From assembly GCF_011305995.1 (NCBI RefSeq), contig NZ_CP049910.1:5146001-5210000 (forward strand): a stretch of DNA of 64,000 nt. The letters run 5' to 3'. Each line of letters starts with the position of its first letter. Within the stretch, counting starts at the first letter, position 1. Of this stretch, positions 52,899 through 61,323 are shown one piece after another. This DNA is from Diaphorobacter sp. HDW4A. Lineage in GTDB: Bacteria > Pseudomonadota > Gammaproteobacteria > Burkholderiales > Burkholderiaceae_C. The position numbers and the translations under genes were made by a program. The notes under the pieces are model-generated. The model did not search any database and was not told the origin of the DNA. It saw only the letters and a list, made by a program, of their open reading frames with translations.

Positions 52899-53906
52899 AT
52901 GAAGCAGTCCATCCGCCTGGCGATCACACAGCGCCGCGCACTTTTGGCCACCGCCGCCACCATGCTCGCGATCACGTCCACGTGGGGCACAGCGGCGCAT
53001 GCCGATGGCTGGCCGACCAAGCCCGTGCGCATCATCGTGCCCGCAGCGCCCGGCGGTAGCTCAGATCCGCTCGCGCGGCTGGTGGCCGATGAGCTCACAC
53101 GCACGCTCGGCCAATCCTTCATCGTCGAAAACCGCCCCGGCGCGAACGGCAACGTGGGCTCGGCATCAGTCGTCAAGTCGCAAGCGGACGGCTATACGCT
53201 GCTCTTTAGTTGGACGGGCACGCTGGTTCCCGCGATCACGCTCTACAACGCCAAGGCCTATCACCCGCAGAACGATCTGATGCCCATCGTGATGATCGCC
53301 TCGGTGCCGAACATCATCATTGCGCAGCCCTCGCTCGGCGTGAAAACCATGCCTGAACTCGCGCAATACGCCAAGGCCCATCCGGGCGAGCTGAATTTCG
53401 GCACCACCGGCAGCGGAAGCTCCTATCACCTCTCGGGCGAACTCTTCAAAAAGACGCAGAACGTGAGCATGACGCATGTGCCCTACACCTCGCCGGGTGC
53501 GGTGCTGACCGATCTCGTGGGCGGTCGATTGCAGGTGGCATTTCCGGGCGTCACTGCGGCTGCGCCGTTCGTCAAGGATGGCCGTTTGACGGGCATTGCC
53601 GTCATGGCCGAAAAGCGCTCCGACCTCCTGCCCAACGTGCCCACCACCGTGGAAGCAGGCTACCCCGCACTGTTGTCTGAAACCTGGTTCGGCCTGCTCG
53701 CGCCCAAGAACGCGCCCGCAGAAGTGCGCGAGAAGATCAACGCCAACCTCAACGCTGCACTCAAGACGGCAGCCTTTCGCGACAAGCTCGTTGGCATGGG
53801 CTACACCACGCTCGGAGGCACTTCGGATCACTTCGAAAAGGTGATCGCCGCCGACATCCAGAAATGGGGCGAAGTGGTGAAGTTCTCGGGCGCGAAGGTG
53901 GATTGA
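52899..53906 (+). CDS. Bug/TctC-family tripartite tricarboxylate receptor
   Basis: A 335-residue periplasmic binding protein with a signal peptide (about 1-34, ending AHAD) and Bug motifs WPTKPVRIIVPAAPGGSSD, SQADGYTLLFS and VPYTSPGAVLTDLVGGRLQ. GCAGGAGAC precedes ATG 52899. It is the last gene of the IclR-controlled catabolic operon and converges on the radical SAM gene (15 bp between stops). It may deliver or sense the carboxylate degraded by the operon. Confidence 0.9.
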   Translation: MKQSIRLAITQRRALLATAATMLAITSTWGTAAHADGWPTKPVRIIVPAAPGGSSDPLARLVADELTRTLGQSFIVENRPGANGNVGSASVVKSQADGYTLLFSWTGTLVPAITLYNAKAYHPQNDLMPIVMIASVPNIIIAQPSLGVKTMPELAQYAKAHPGELNFGTTGSGSSYHLSGELFKKTQNVSMTHVPYTSPGAVLTDLVGGRLQVAFPGVTAAAPFVKDGRLTGIAVMAEKRSDLLPNVPTTVEAGYPALLSETWFGLLAPKNAPAEVREKINANLNAALKTAAFRDKLVGMGYTTLGGTSDHFEKVIAADIQKWGEVVKFSGAKVD

Positions 53907-53921
53907 TCCGCGCTGTACCGC

Positions 53922-55835
53922 TCAGTGCTTTTGCTGCAGCGCTCGCGCGATCTTGTCGCGCTTGACGGTGGTCTTGGGCACCTTGAACGGGAACCACATG
54001 CGCACGTCGTCTTCAAGGCCGATGCCGTGCATGTAGTTGTAGATGGCCTTTTTCAGGCAGTCGCCGAGGGCGTCGTGGTCGACACCGGTGGGGTCGACAA
54101 AGCCGACGTCGTTGCGCGCGAAGTCGCTCTCGGGCAGGGGCAGGAGGGTGACGCCGTAGTCCTCGGGATTCTTGCCGACGGGTGAATGCACGGTGCAGAC
54201 AAAGCGGTGGAAAAAGCCGCTCTGGATGCAGCCGTTTTCGAACAACTGGCGCACGTATTCGAGCGCGTCCACGGTGTCTTGCACGGTCTGCGTGGGAAAG
54301 CCGTACATCAGGTAGGCGTGCACGAGGATGCCCGCGTCGCTGAAGGCCTTGGTGACGCGCGCGACTTGCTCGACGCTCACGCCTTTTTTCATGAGCTCAA
54401 GCAGGCGGTCGGAGGCGACTTCGAGCCCGCCCGAGATGGCGATGCAGCCGCTGTCGGCCATCAGGCTCGCGAGGTCGGGCGTGAAGGTTTTTTCGAAGCG
54501 CACATTGCCCCACCACGAGATGTCGGTGTTGCGTTCGATGAGCTCGTGCGCAAGCGCCTTGAGAGCCTTGGGCGGGGCGGCTTCGTCGACGAAATGAAAG
54601 CCGGTCTGGCCGGTCTCGGCGACGATGGCGTCGATGCGGTCGGCGAGCACGCTGGCGCTCGCGCCTTCGTAGCGGCCGATGTAGTCGAGGTTCACGTCGC
54701 AGAAGCTGCACTTCTTCCAGTAGCAGCCATGCGCGACGGTGAGCTTGTTCCAGCGGCCGTCGCTCCATAGGCGGTGCATGGGGTTGAGCATGTCGAGCAG
54801 CGACAGGTAGCGGTCCAGCGGCAGGCCGTCCCAGGTCGGAGTGCCGACCTCGGCGAACGCGATGTCGGCCTCCATCATGTTGATGTAGCGGACTTCGCGC
54901 GTCGCTTCATCGCGCGCGAAGGTGCGCACCAGGCGCGATGCGCCGCGCTCGCCGCGCAGGTGTTCGAGCAGCGCGAGCAGGGGACGCTCGCCTGCATCGA
55001 GCGTGACGAAATCGACATGGTCGAACACGCGCGGCTCGGCGAGTTCGCGCAGTTCTGTGTTCACAAAGCCCCCGCCGAGCACGGTCTTGATCTGCGGATG
55101 GCGGGCCTTGATGGTCTGCGCGATGCGAAACGCCGCGTAGACCGAGCCGGGGAAGGGCACGGACAGCAGCACCACATCGGGCCGGTGCCGCTCGACGGCG
55201 GCGAGCGTGAGTTGCGCGAGCAGGTCGTCGACCAGCGAAGGCTCGGCCGCCAGCGCATCGGCCAGCGGATCAAAGCTCGGCTGGCTGGCCGCGAGCGATT
55301 CTGCGTAGCGCACGAACTCGAAGCGCTCGTCCACCGCATCGCGCAGCACGTCGGCCAGATCGTTGAGATACAGCGTCGCGAGATGCTTGGCGCGGTCCGT
55401 GAGACCGAGCGCACCAAAGGCCCAACCCAGCGGATCGCCGCCCTCGTCGTCCACATACACGTCGAGCGACGCAAAGCGCGGGCCCTCGGGCAGATAGGTG
55501 CGGCTCACCACACGGTGCGCGAGCGTGGTGTCGCGTCCCTGCAGGAAGGCGATCACCGGCGCGATGGTGGCGAGGTAGCGGTCTTGGTGCTCGGCGAAGC
55601 ACTGCACGGCGGGGCTCTGCAGCTTCGGCGGAATCTTTGCGACCTGCTCGGCCACCTGCTGCAGACCTTGCTTGGAGAGCAGCCGCAGCACCAGCGCCAG
55701 CGCCAGATCTTCCTGCACGGCATCGATGCCGCGCGAGCGCAGGAATCCCGTGAGGTAGGCGGTGGACGGATAGGGCGTGTTCAGCTGCGTCATCGGAGGG
55801 ATGATGGACAGCACACGCTGGGTAGTGGCAGGCAT
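53922..55835 (-). CDS. B12-binding-domain radical SAM protein with CX4CX2C cluster motif
   Basis: A 637-residue protein. The N-terminal half (about 1-300) resembles a cobalamin-binding domain (PDVVLLSVPFPGSVY, IKTVLGGGFVNTE). The radical SAM barrel begins near 355; its cluster motif is C371-YWKK-C376-SF-C379, i.e. four rather than three residues between the first cysteines. Downstream are SWWGNVRFEKTF and GGLEVASDRLLELMKKG, typical of radical SAM C-methylases and related enzymes. ATG 55835 is chosen; ATG 55874 adds 13 residues. Monocistronic, convergent with the Bug gene; substrate unknown. Confidence 0.8.
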   Translation of the reverse strand: MPATTQRVLSIIPPMTQLNTPYPSTAYLTGFLRSRGIDAVQEDLALALVLRLLSKQGLQQVAEQVAKIPPKLQSPAVQCFAEHQDRYLATIAPVIAFLQGRDTTLAHRVVSRTYLPEGPRFASLDVYVDDEGGDPLGWAFGALGLTDRAKHLATLYLNDLADVLRDAVDERFEFVRYAESLAASQPSFDPLADALAAEPSLVDDLLAQLTLAAVERHRPDVVLLSVPFPGSVYAAFRIAQTIKARHPQIKTVLGGGFVNTELRELAEPRVFDHVDFVTLDAGERPLLALLEHLRGERGASRLVRTFARDEATREVRYINMMEADIAFAEVGTPTWDGLPLDRYLSLLDMLNPMHRLWSDGRWNKLTVAHGCYWKKCSFCDVNLDYIGRYEGASASVLADRIDAIVAETGQTGFHFVDEAAPPKALKALAHELIERNTDISWWGNVRFEKTFTPDLASLMADSGCIAISGGLEVASDRLLELMKKGVSVEQVARVTKAFSDAGILVHAYLMYGFPTQTVQDTVDALEYVRQLFENGCIQSGFFHRFVCTVHSPVGKNPEDYGVTLLPLPESDFARNDVGFVDPTGVDHDALGDCLKKAIYNYMHGIGLEDDVRMWFPFKVPKTTVKRDKIARALQQKH

Positions 55836-55882
55836 GGCGGCGGGCTCGGGAGTCGTGAAGTTCCGCCGATCCACAAAAGAAG

Positions 55883-55916
55883 AAGGGCGGAGCGGAATTA
55901 TCCCCGCTGCGCCCTT
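55883..55916 (-). terminator. Terminator after the histidine phosphatase gene
   Basis: AAGGGCGGAGCGG (55883-55895) and CCGCTGCGCCCTT (55904-55916) pair over 13 positions with one mismatch. On the minus strand it is followed by CTTCTTTTG, 32 bp after the stop of the gene at 55948. Confidence 0.55.
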
Positions 55917-55947
55917 GGTGCGCCCCGAGAGGGGCTCTAACCCACGA

Positions 55948-56643
55948 TCACAACTGCTCTAGCGTGCCCCGCACCACCTGCTTCCACACGCTGGGGCTTT
56001 GGCCTTCGCGCAGACGTACCAGATAGACCTCGTCGTTGCCCTGTTTGATGCGGGAGACGGCTTCGGCGACGGGGATGTCCAGCAAGGCAGAGAGAACCAG
56101 TGGATTGACGCCGCCGTGCGCGACGATGGCGATGTTGCCACCCTTGCCATGCTGCTGGCGGATGCTGTTGACGGCGGTTTGCACGCGGGTTGCTTGCGAC
56201 TGCAGGGATTCGCCGCCGTCGAGGCTGTCGTCGAGCACGGTCACGCGCTTGCCGAATTCGGCGAACTCGGCGGCGCTGCGCTCGTCTTCGTAGATGCCTT
56301 CGAACTTGCCGAACGAGCGCTCGTTGAGCTCGGGCATGGGCGTGACTTTGGCGCTGCCAGCAAAGGCGGCGGCGGTGTCCTTGGCGCGGCGCAGGCCGCT
56401 CGAGTAGATCTGGTCGAACTTCACTCCGGCGAGCTTCTGGCCGAGTTCATTGGCTTGCTTGGTGCCGGTCTCGTTGAGCGCATTGTCGGTCGCGCCCTGG
56501 AGCTTCTTCTCGAGGTTCCAGTTCGTCTGGCCGTGGCGCACGAGGTAGATGTCGAGCACGCCTTTCTCGGCTGCATGGGCGCTGGGTAGGACGAGGGCCG
56601 TGGCGAGCGCAAGGGCGCCGAGGAATCGGTGGTGCATCTTCAT
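55948..56643 (-). CDS. Periplasmic histidine phosphatase-family protein
   Basis: A 231-residue phosphoglycerate-mutase-like phosphatase. The signal peptide (about 1-24, ending AHAA) makes it periplasmic. Catalytic RHG is in YLVRHGQTNWN, the second arginine in SSGLRRAKDTA, and the distal His in IVAHGGVNPLVLSAL. ATG 56643 (MKMHHRFLG) starts the signal peptide. The substrate is unknown. The gene lies between two hairpin terminators and is likely monocistronic. Confidence 0.85.
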   Translation of the reverse strand: MKMHHRFLGALALATALVLPSAHAAEKGVLDIYLVRHGQTNWNLEKKLQGATDNALNETGTKQANELGQKLAGVKFDQIYSSGLRRAKDTAAAFAGSAKVTPMPELNERSFGKFEGIYEDERSAAEFAEFGKRVTVLDDSLDGGESLQSQATRVQTAVNSIRQQHGKGGNIAIVAHGGVNPLVLSALLDIPVAEAVSRIKQGNDEVYLVRLREGQSPSVWKQVVRGTLEQL

Positions 56644-56742
56644 GGTGGTTGTGGAGTGGAAAAGGAGGGGTGGATATTCACCGCGCATGCTAGGCAGCGC
56701 GGATGACGCAACCGTGACGCCCCTTGACACACCAGCAGAAAT

Positions 56743-56782
56743 GCCAGAGCGGGCGAGACCCGGAGGCCTCGCCCGCTCTGGC
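56743..56782 (-). terminator. Strong hairpin after the DUF4148 gene
   Basis: GCCAGAGCGGGCGAG (56743-56757) and CTCGCCCGCTCTGGC (56768-56782) form a perfect 15-bp stem, 35 bp after the DUF4148 stop on the minus strand. The following T content is low, but stability is high. Confidence 0.6.
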
Positions 56783-56817
56783 GGGGAGTTCTATTCAGCG
56801 GAGAAGATGCCGCAGGT

Positions 56818-57141
56818 TTACTGAACCGAATTGCCTTGCGACAGCAGCATGCCGTGCTGGTTGGCGGCGATAGCCTCTGCTTTCACATCGGCGCGGCTGA
56901 CTTGCGAGGGAGTCTTGATGTCGTTGACTGGCTTGTAGGTGTTGCCACCGGCCATCTGCAGTTTGCCAGCCTGACGGGCCTTCACGAAATCGACGCTGAC
57001 CTGTTGGCGGGACACCGAGCTTTGTGCGTTGGCAATGTCGGGGGCGAAACCGGCTTCGGCGCTTTGCACCTGAGCTTGAGCAGAGATAGCGCCGAGGCTC
57101 ATCAGGGCGACTGCGGCGGCGGAGCGGATAACGTTCTTCAT
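56818..57141 (-). CDS. DUF4148 domain-containing exported protein
   Basis: A 107-residue small protein with a signal peptide (about 1-24, ending AQAQ). The rest has the DUF4148 features common in Burkholderiales: VDFVKARQAGKLQMAGG and PSQVSRADVKAEAIAANQHGML. These are abundant periplasmic proteins of unknown role, often many per genome. ATG 57141 (MKNVIRS) has AAGGA about nine bases upstream; ATG 57150 abuts the same site and is less likely. Confidence 0.85.
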   Translation of the reverse strand: MKNVIRSAAAVALMSLGAISAQAQVQSAEAGFAPDIANAQSSVSRQQVSVDFVKARQAGKLQMAGGNTYKPVNDIKTPSQVSRADVKAEAIAANQHGMLLSQGNSVQ

Positions 57142-57392
57142 GATGTTCATTCCTTTACTTGCTTTCAACCTGATGGGTTGGGGCTGGAGCGGTGGCAATC
57201 CAGGTTGGTGACTGCCTTGGTTTCTTGCTCCATCGATCTGGATCCGAAGCTTGTTTCGAATCGATGAATGAACTGTATTCCGTTCTAATTCCGGGAAAAA
57301 CCACCTATCGAGCAACTGATAATTCCGAAAATCGAAACAATGGGTCGGAACTTCTCCCCGGTAAGCTTGTTTCTCGAATGAAGCGCGAGCCG

Positions 57393-58727
57393 TCAGCGGC
57401 CCATGGAATGTCCCCGGGTGATATGTGATGAGCGCGCGCGGCCAGTCAATCCACCGGCCCCGATGGCGAACAGGCCACGCCCGGTGAGCTGCTGCACGAT
57501 GGCGGATTTCACTGGCGGTAGGACATTGGCGCTCTTGAGGACCAACTGGCGCAGCAGGCGCGGAAGCGGCCTGGCGTTGGTGAACAGGCGCACGACAGTG
57601 TTCGTGCCCTGAAAGATCGGCCACGCGTGGCGGTGGTGGGCGCGCGCGAAGCGCTGCAGATGAGCGGCGTTGCCAATGTCTTGCCCCTGCTCGCGCGCAT
57701 GCTGCAGCGCATTGGTGAGCTCGCGCACGCTGGCCAGACCCAGGTTGTAGCCATGCGCGGTGACCGGGTGCATGCCGACGGCGGCGTCGCCCAGCAGCGC
57801 GAAACGGTGGCCGGCAAAGCGGTGCGCGTAAACAGCCACCAGGGGGTAGGCATGGCGCTCGCCGACGAGCTGCATCGCGCCGAGGCGTCCGTCGAACTGC
57901 GATTGCACCTTGGCGGTGAAAGCCTCGGCAGGCAGGTTCATCAGCGCCTGCGCGTCGGCGCTGTCGGCCGTCACCACGGCGGAGCAGAGGTGGTTGCCGG
58001 TGGCGGGATCGTCCTGCAGCGGCAGCACGGCCAGCGTGCGCTCATAGCCAAAGCATTCATGCGCGATGTCGTGGTGGGGCTGTTCGTGGCGCATGCGGCA
58101 GACGATGACGGAGCGGCCGAAGTCGGTCATGTCAGCACCCACGCCGAGCTGGCGGCGGGTGGTGGAAAAGCGGCTGTCAGCAGCCACGACCAGCGGTGCG
58201 CGCAGGCTGGCCTTGGGCGCTCCCGCACGCTGATATTCGAGCGTGGCGCTGTCGCTTGAGGTGCTCACGCCGAGCACTTTGGCGCTGTCGAGAATCCGCA
58301 CGTGTTGGCTCTTGGCGGCCACGGCGAAAGCTGAGCGGCGCAGCGCGTGGTTGGGGACGATCCAGCCGAGGTGTTCCTCGCCGCTGCCAAGCGCGTCAAG
58401 GCTCATGCTGGCGACGCTCTGCACGGCTCCGTCATGCACGTGGGCCTCGCGGATGCGGCCGATTTCGTGTGTGGCGAGTTCGGACCAGGAGCCGAGCGCC
58501 GTGAGCAGCTCCACGCTCGGGTGGGTGAGAGCGATCTCGCGTCCGTCGGGTGGCGGCTCTGCGAGCGTGACTGCGCTCTGCTGCTCGAGCACGATGCTGC
58601 TCAGTCCCGCTTGCGACAGTGCGATCGACAGCGACAGCCCCGCCGGTCCGCCGCCCACGATGAGCACGTCGCAGTCGTGTGCGCTGACTTGGGTTGAGGG
58701 GGCGGAGAGCAGGTCGGTCGGGTTCAT
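57393..58727 (-). CDS. FAD-dependent UbiH/UbiM-type ubiquinone biosynthesis hydroxylase
   Basis: A 444-residue flavoprotein monooxygenase. The GxGxxG dinucleotide fold is DVLIVGGGPAGLSLSIALSQ; the second FAD motif is FALLGDAAVGMHPVTAHGYNLGL, which resembles the UbiM branch of ubiquinone ring hydroxylases. The central region reads EHLGWIVPNHALRRS as in UbiH/UbiF. It probably adds a hydroxyl to the ubiquinone precursor; UbiM members can have relaxed regioselectivity. ATG 58727 is chosen. Monocistronic; the assignment to UbiM rather than UbiF/UbiH is from motif resemblance only. Confidence 0.8.
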   Translation of the reverse strand: MNPTDLLSAPSTQVSAHDCDVLIVGGGPAGLSLSIALSQAGLSSIVLEQQSAVTLAEPPPDGREIALTHPSVELLTALGSWSELATHEIGRIREAHVHDGAVQSVASMSLDALGSGEEHLGWIVPNHALRRSAFAVAAKSQHVRILDSAKVLGVSTSSDSATLEYQRAGAPKASLRAPLVVAADSRFSTTRRQLGVGADMTDFGRSVIVCRMRHEQPHHDIAHECFGYERTLAVLPLQDDPATGNHLCSAVVTADSADAQALMNLPAEAFTAKVQSQFDGRLGAMQLVGERHAYPLVAVYAHRFAGHRFALLGDAAVGMHPVTAHGYNLGLASVRELTNALQHAREQGQDIGNAAHLQRFARAHHRHAWPIFQGTNTVVRLFTNARPLPRLLRQLVLKSANVLPPVKSAIVQQLTGRGLFAIGAGGLTGRARSSHITRGHSMGR

Positions 58728-58905
58728 GACGGCAACTTTAAAAACACAAAACGCGACTGCATTGTGTGATGCATGACAAGCAAACACATTGCCCTGAATC
58801 AAGGCTGGACTTGTGCAGACGTTTTCCTACACAAGCGAAGGTGCGTGCGAGGTACAGTGGTGCCAACTATTGCTCAAATTTTCAGCTCAACTTGAGGACG
58901 TAGAC

Positions 58906-59142
58906 ATGCTCGCAGATGTTTTCCGCCGTGCAGAAGCCAATGGTAAGTTTTCCCATCTTGTGGTGCCGCAGGGCGAGCCGATCCCGCAAGAAGTGACCGA
59001 CTGGGAATGGCACGATGAAGCGCGCAGCATTCAGCTCAACGAGGATTTGGAAAGCTGGCCGGAGTACGGCATCGAAAACCCGGGCGCACAGCTTGGCAAG
59101 AAGCGCTACGCGATCACCAGTGTGGCGCAGATGACGAGCTGA
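58906..59142 (+). CDS. Small DUF6139-like hypothetical protein
   Basis: A 78-residue protein starting MLADVFRRAEANGKFSHLVV, with PQGEPIPQEVTDWEW and a C-terminal KRYAITSVAQ. This pattern (R-x-E, LVVP-x-G-x-PIP, YAITSV) is shared by a small family of Burkholderiales proteins of unknown function. TTGAGGA lies 8 nt before ATG 58906; an upstream start at 58813 is rejected. It is divergent from the Ubi-type gene and convergent with the LysR gene. Confidence 0.65.
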   Translation: MLADVFRRAEANGKFSHLVVPQGEPIPQEVTDWEWHDEARSIQLNEDLESWPEYGIENPGAQLGKKRYAITSVAQMTS

Positions 59143-59265
59143 TCGCTTGGAGCGTGTTGACGATCTCCACGCGGTCTTGCAGGCGCGGCCTCGGGCGGTC
59201 TGCTGCGTTGTAAATCCTCCCGATCCGCATCCTGCAAGCCTCGCGCTGAGATCGCAAACACGCTT

Positions 59266-60195
59266 CTACACCGGTCGGTCCGGATTGGTCCGGTCATCGC
59301 GCGGCACGCTCGAGAAGCGCAGCGCGTGTTCGGTGAACTTTTCCACCGTGCGGTTGTTGCCCCCGGGCAGCAGCGCGAGTGCGATGCCCACGTGAAAGCC
59401 CGGCGGATTGTCGGTGAGCGACAGGCATTTGATGCCGCGCGGCATCATCCGCCGCGAGACGCTCGCGACCAGCCCTACGCCCAGCCCTGACGCGACCAGG
59501 CTCATGATGGTCTGCACCTGCATGGCCTCCTGCGCCACATGCGGCACGAAGCCCGAGAACTGGCAGCGCAGCATCGCCAGCGCAGAGAGGCCGGGCACCT
59601 TGTCGGCCGGGTACATGATGAAGGGTTCCTGGGCGGCTTCCGACAGCGCAATGGCGTCGCGCTCGGCGAGCGGGCTCTTGTCAGAGACGGCCAGCACGAA
59701 ATCGTCGCGGTCCAGCGGCAGGATCTCGAAGCCGCTCGGGTTGAGCACCGGGTAGCGCAGCAGGCCCGCATCGAAGCGACGGGTGACGAGGCCTTCCAGA
59801 ATCTCCGAGGATGTGGCCTCGCTCAACTCCAGCTCGATCTTGGGATAGCGCGCGCGCAGCGACGGAATCAGCTCGGGCAGCAGCGCATAGGTGGCCGAGC
59901 CGATGATCCCGAGCCGTACCAACCCGCCGTCGCCCGAGCGCGTGTCCTGCACCGCGTGGCGGCAGCGCTCGGCATGGAGCAACGCGGCGCGCGCGTCCTC
60001 CAGCATGGCCTCGCCCGCAGCTGTGAGGCGCACGCCCGACGAGCTGCGCTCGAACAGCGGGCTGCCCAGTTCTTCTTCGAGCTTGCGGATCGACACCGAC
60101 AGCGGCGGCTGCGCCATGTGCAGCTGCTCCGCCGCCCGGTGGAAATTACCGGTCTCGGCAAGCGTGACGAATTGGCGGAGCTGGCGGAGATTCAT
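59266..60195 (-). CDS. LysR-family transcriptional regulator
   Basis: A 309-residue LysR-type regulator beginning MNLRQLRQFVTLAETGNFHR, with HTH segment AAEQLHMAQPPLSVSIRKLE (about 18-37) and LFERSSSGVRLTAAGEAML. The effector domain follows. It is divergent from the Bug/CoA-transferase/dehydrogenase operon at 60334, and a classical LysR box lies at 60202-60216, a few bases upstream of its own start. It therefore probably autoregulates and activates the operon with the operon's substrate as inducer. Confidence 0.9.
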   Translation of the reverse strand: MNLRQLRQFVTLAETGNFHRAAEQLHMAQPPLSVSIRKLEEELGSPLFERSSSGVRLTAAGEAMLEDARAALLHAERCRHAVQDTRSGDGGLVRLGIIGSATYALLPELIPSLRARYPKIELELSEATSSEILEGLVTRRFDAGLLRYPVLNPSGFEILPLDRDDFVLAVSDKSPLAERDAIALSEAAQEPFIMYPADKVPGLSALAMLRCQFSGFVPHVAQEAMQVQTIMSLVASGLGVGLVASVSRRMMPRGIKCLSLTDNPPGFHVGIALALLPGGNNRTVEKFTEHALRFSSVPRDDRTNPDRPV

Positions 60196-60201
60196 GGATC
60201 A

Positions 60202-60216
60202 ATACTAATTCAGTAT
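60202..60216. promoter_or_regulatory. LysR-type binding box (ATAC-N7-GTAT)
   Basis: ATACTAATTCAGTAT has the T-N11-A core and 5-bp arms ATACT/AGTAT of the standard LTTR motif. It lies 6 bp upstream of the LysR ATG in the divergent gap 60196-60333. Confidence 0.7.
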
Positions 60217-60333
60217 CGATTTTGAAAAAAGTAATATTAGACAGCGTGGTGTGTGAATCCTAGAGTGGGGGCTCCAGTAGTTGTTTGGGGCGACGACCCC
60301 GCCGGAAGCCAGAGCCTTCCAAGGAGACAAGAC

Positions 60334-61323
60334 ATGCCTTTCCAGACCCGCAGGTTCGCCCTGCGTTCGCTCGCCGCCGCCAGCCTGCTGGCCGCCACCG
60401 CCGTCAGCGCGCCGTTTGCGTACGCCGACGGCTTTCCCTCCAAGACCATCAAGTTCGTCGTGCCCTTCGGCCCGGGCAGCGGCACGGACACTTCGGCGCG
60501 CTACTTCGCCAAGAAGCTGCAGGACCTGACCGGCCAAGCCGTGGTGGTGGAAAACAAGCCCGGCGCGAACGGCTTCATGGCGGTCAAGCAGGTGCTGTCC
60601 GCCCCGGCCGATGGCTACACCGTGTTCATCGGCAGCAACTCGACGCTCGCGGTGAATGCGGCGCTGTTCAAGCAACTGCCGTATGACCCGGTGGGCGACT
60701 TCTCGCCACTCACGATGATGATGCGTTCGCCCGCGATGTTGGCCGTCGCGCCGAGTGCACCGTATCAAGACCTCAAGGGCCTGCTCGCCTACGCCAAGGC
60801 CAACCCCGGCAAGGTGAACTTCGGCGCGGGCTCGGCCGGGTACCAGCTCATGGGCGAGCTGCTCAACGACACGGCCAAGGTGCAGACCGTGCACGTGCCG
60901 TTCAAGGGTGCGGGCGAGACGACGACGGCAGTGGCGAGTGGCACGGTGGATTTCACCTTCGCCGAAGTCACCGCCGTGCAGGAACTCGCCAAGGGTGGCC
61001 GGGTGAAGGTGTTCGCCGTGGCATCCGACAAGCGCGTGGGCACCTCGCCCGACGTGCCCACGTTCGCCGAGGCTGGTCTGCCGGGCTTCGAGGCCTACAC
61101 CTGGGTGGGCGCGATGGTGAGCCACAAGACGCCCGCCGCTGAGACGCAGAAGCTCGCCGAACTGTTCACCCAGATATCAAAGATGGACGAGACTCGCGCG
61201 TTCTACGAGCGCATTGGCGCGACCCCGATGACCGGCGGTCCTCAGCAGATGCGTGAGTTCCAGAAGAACGAGATCGCGCTGTGGAAGCGCATCGTCGTGC
61301 AGGCCAAGGTGCCGCTGCAATGA
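60334..61323 (+). CDS. Bug/TctC-family tripartite tricarboxylate receptor
   Basis: A 329-residue periplasmic binding protein with a signal peptide (about 1-31, ending AYAD) and FPSKTIKFVVPFGPGSGTD, APADGYTVFIGS and VPFKGAGETTTAVASG. AAGGAGAC lies before ATG 60334. The stop overlaps the start of the following CoA-transferase gene (ATGA), giving strong translational coupling between acid receptor and activating enzyme. This is the clearest link in the window between a Bug protein and a catabolic pathway. Confidence 0.9.
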   Translation: MPFQTRRFALRSLAAASLLAATAVSAPFAYADGFPSKTIKFVVPFGPGSGTDTSARYFAKKLQDLTGQAVVVENKPGANGFMAVKQVLSAPADGYTVFIGSNSTLAVNAALFKQLPYDPVGDFSPLTMMMRSPAMLAVAPSAPYQDLKGLLAYAKANPGKVNFGAGSAGYQLMGELLNDTAKVQTVHVPFKGAGETTTAVASGTVDFTFAEVTAVQELAKGGRVKVFAVASDKRVGTSPDVPTFAEAGLPGFEAYTWVGAMVSHKTPAAETQKLAELFTQISKMDETRAFYERIGATPMTGGPQQMREFQKNEIALWKRIVVQAKVPLQ

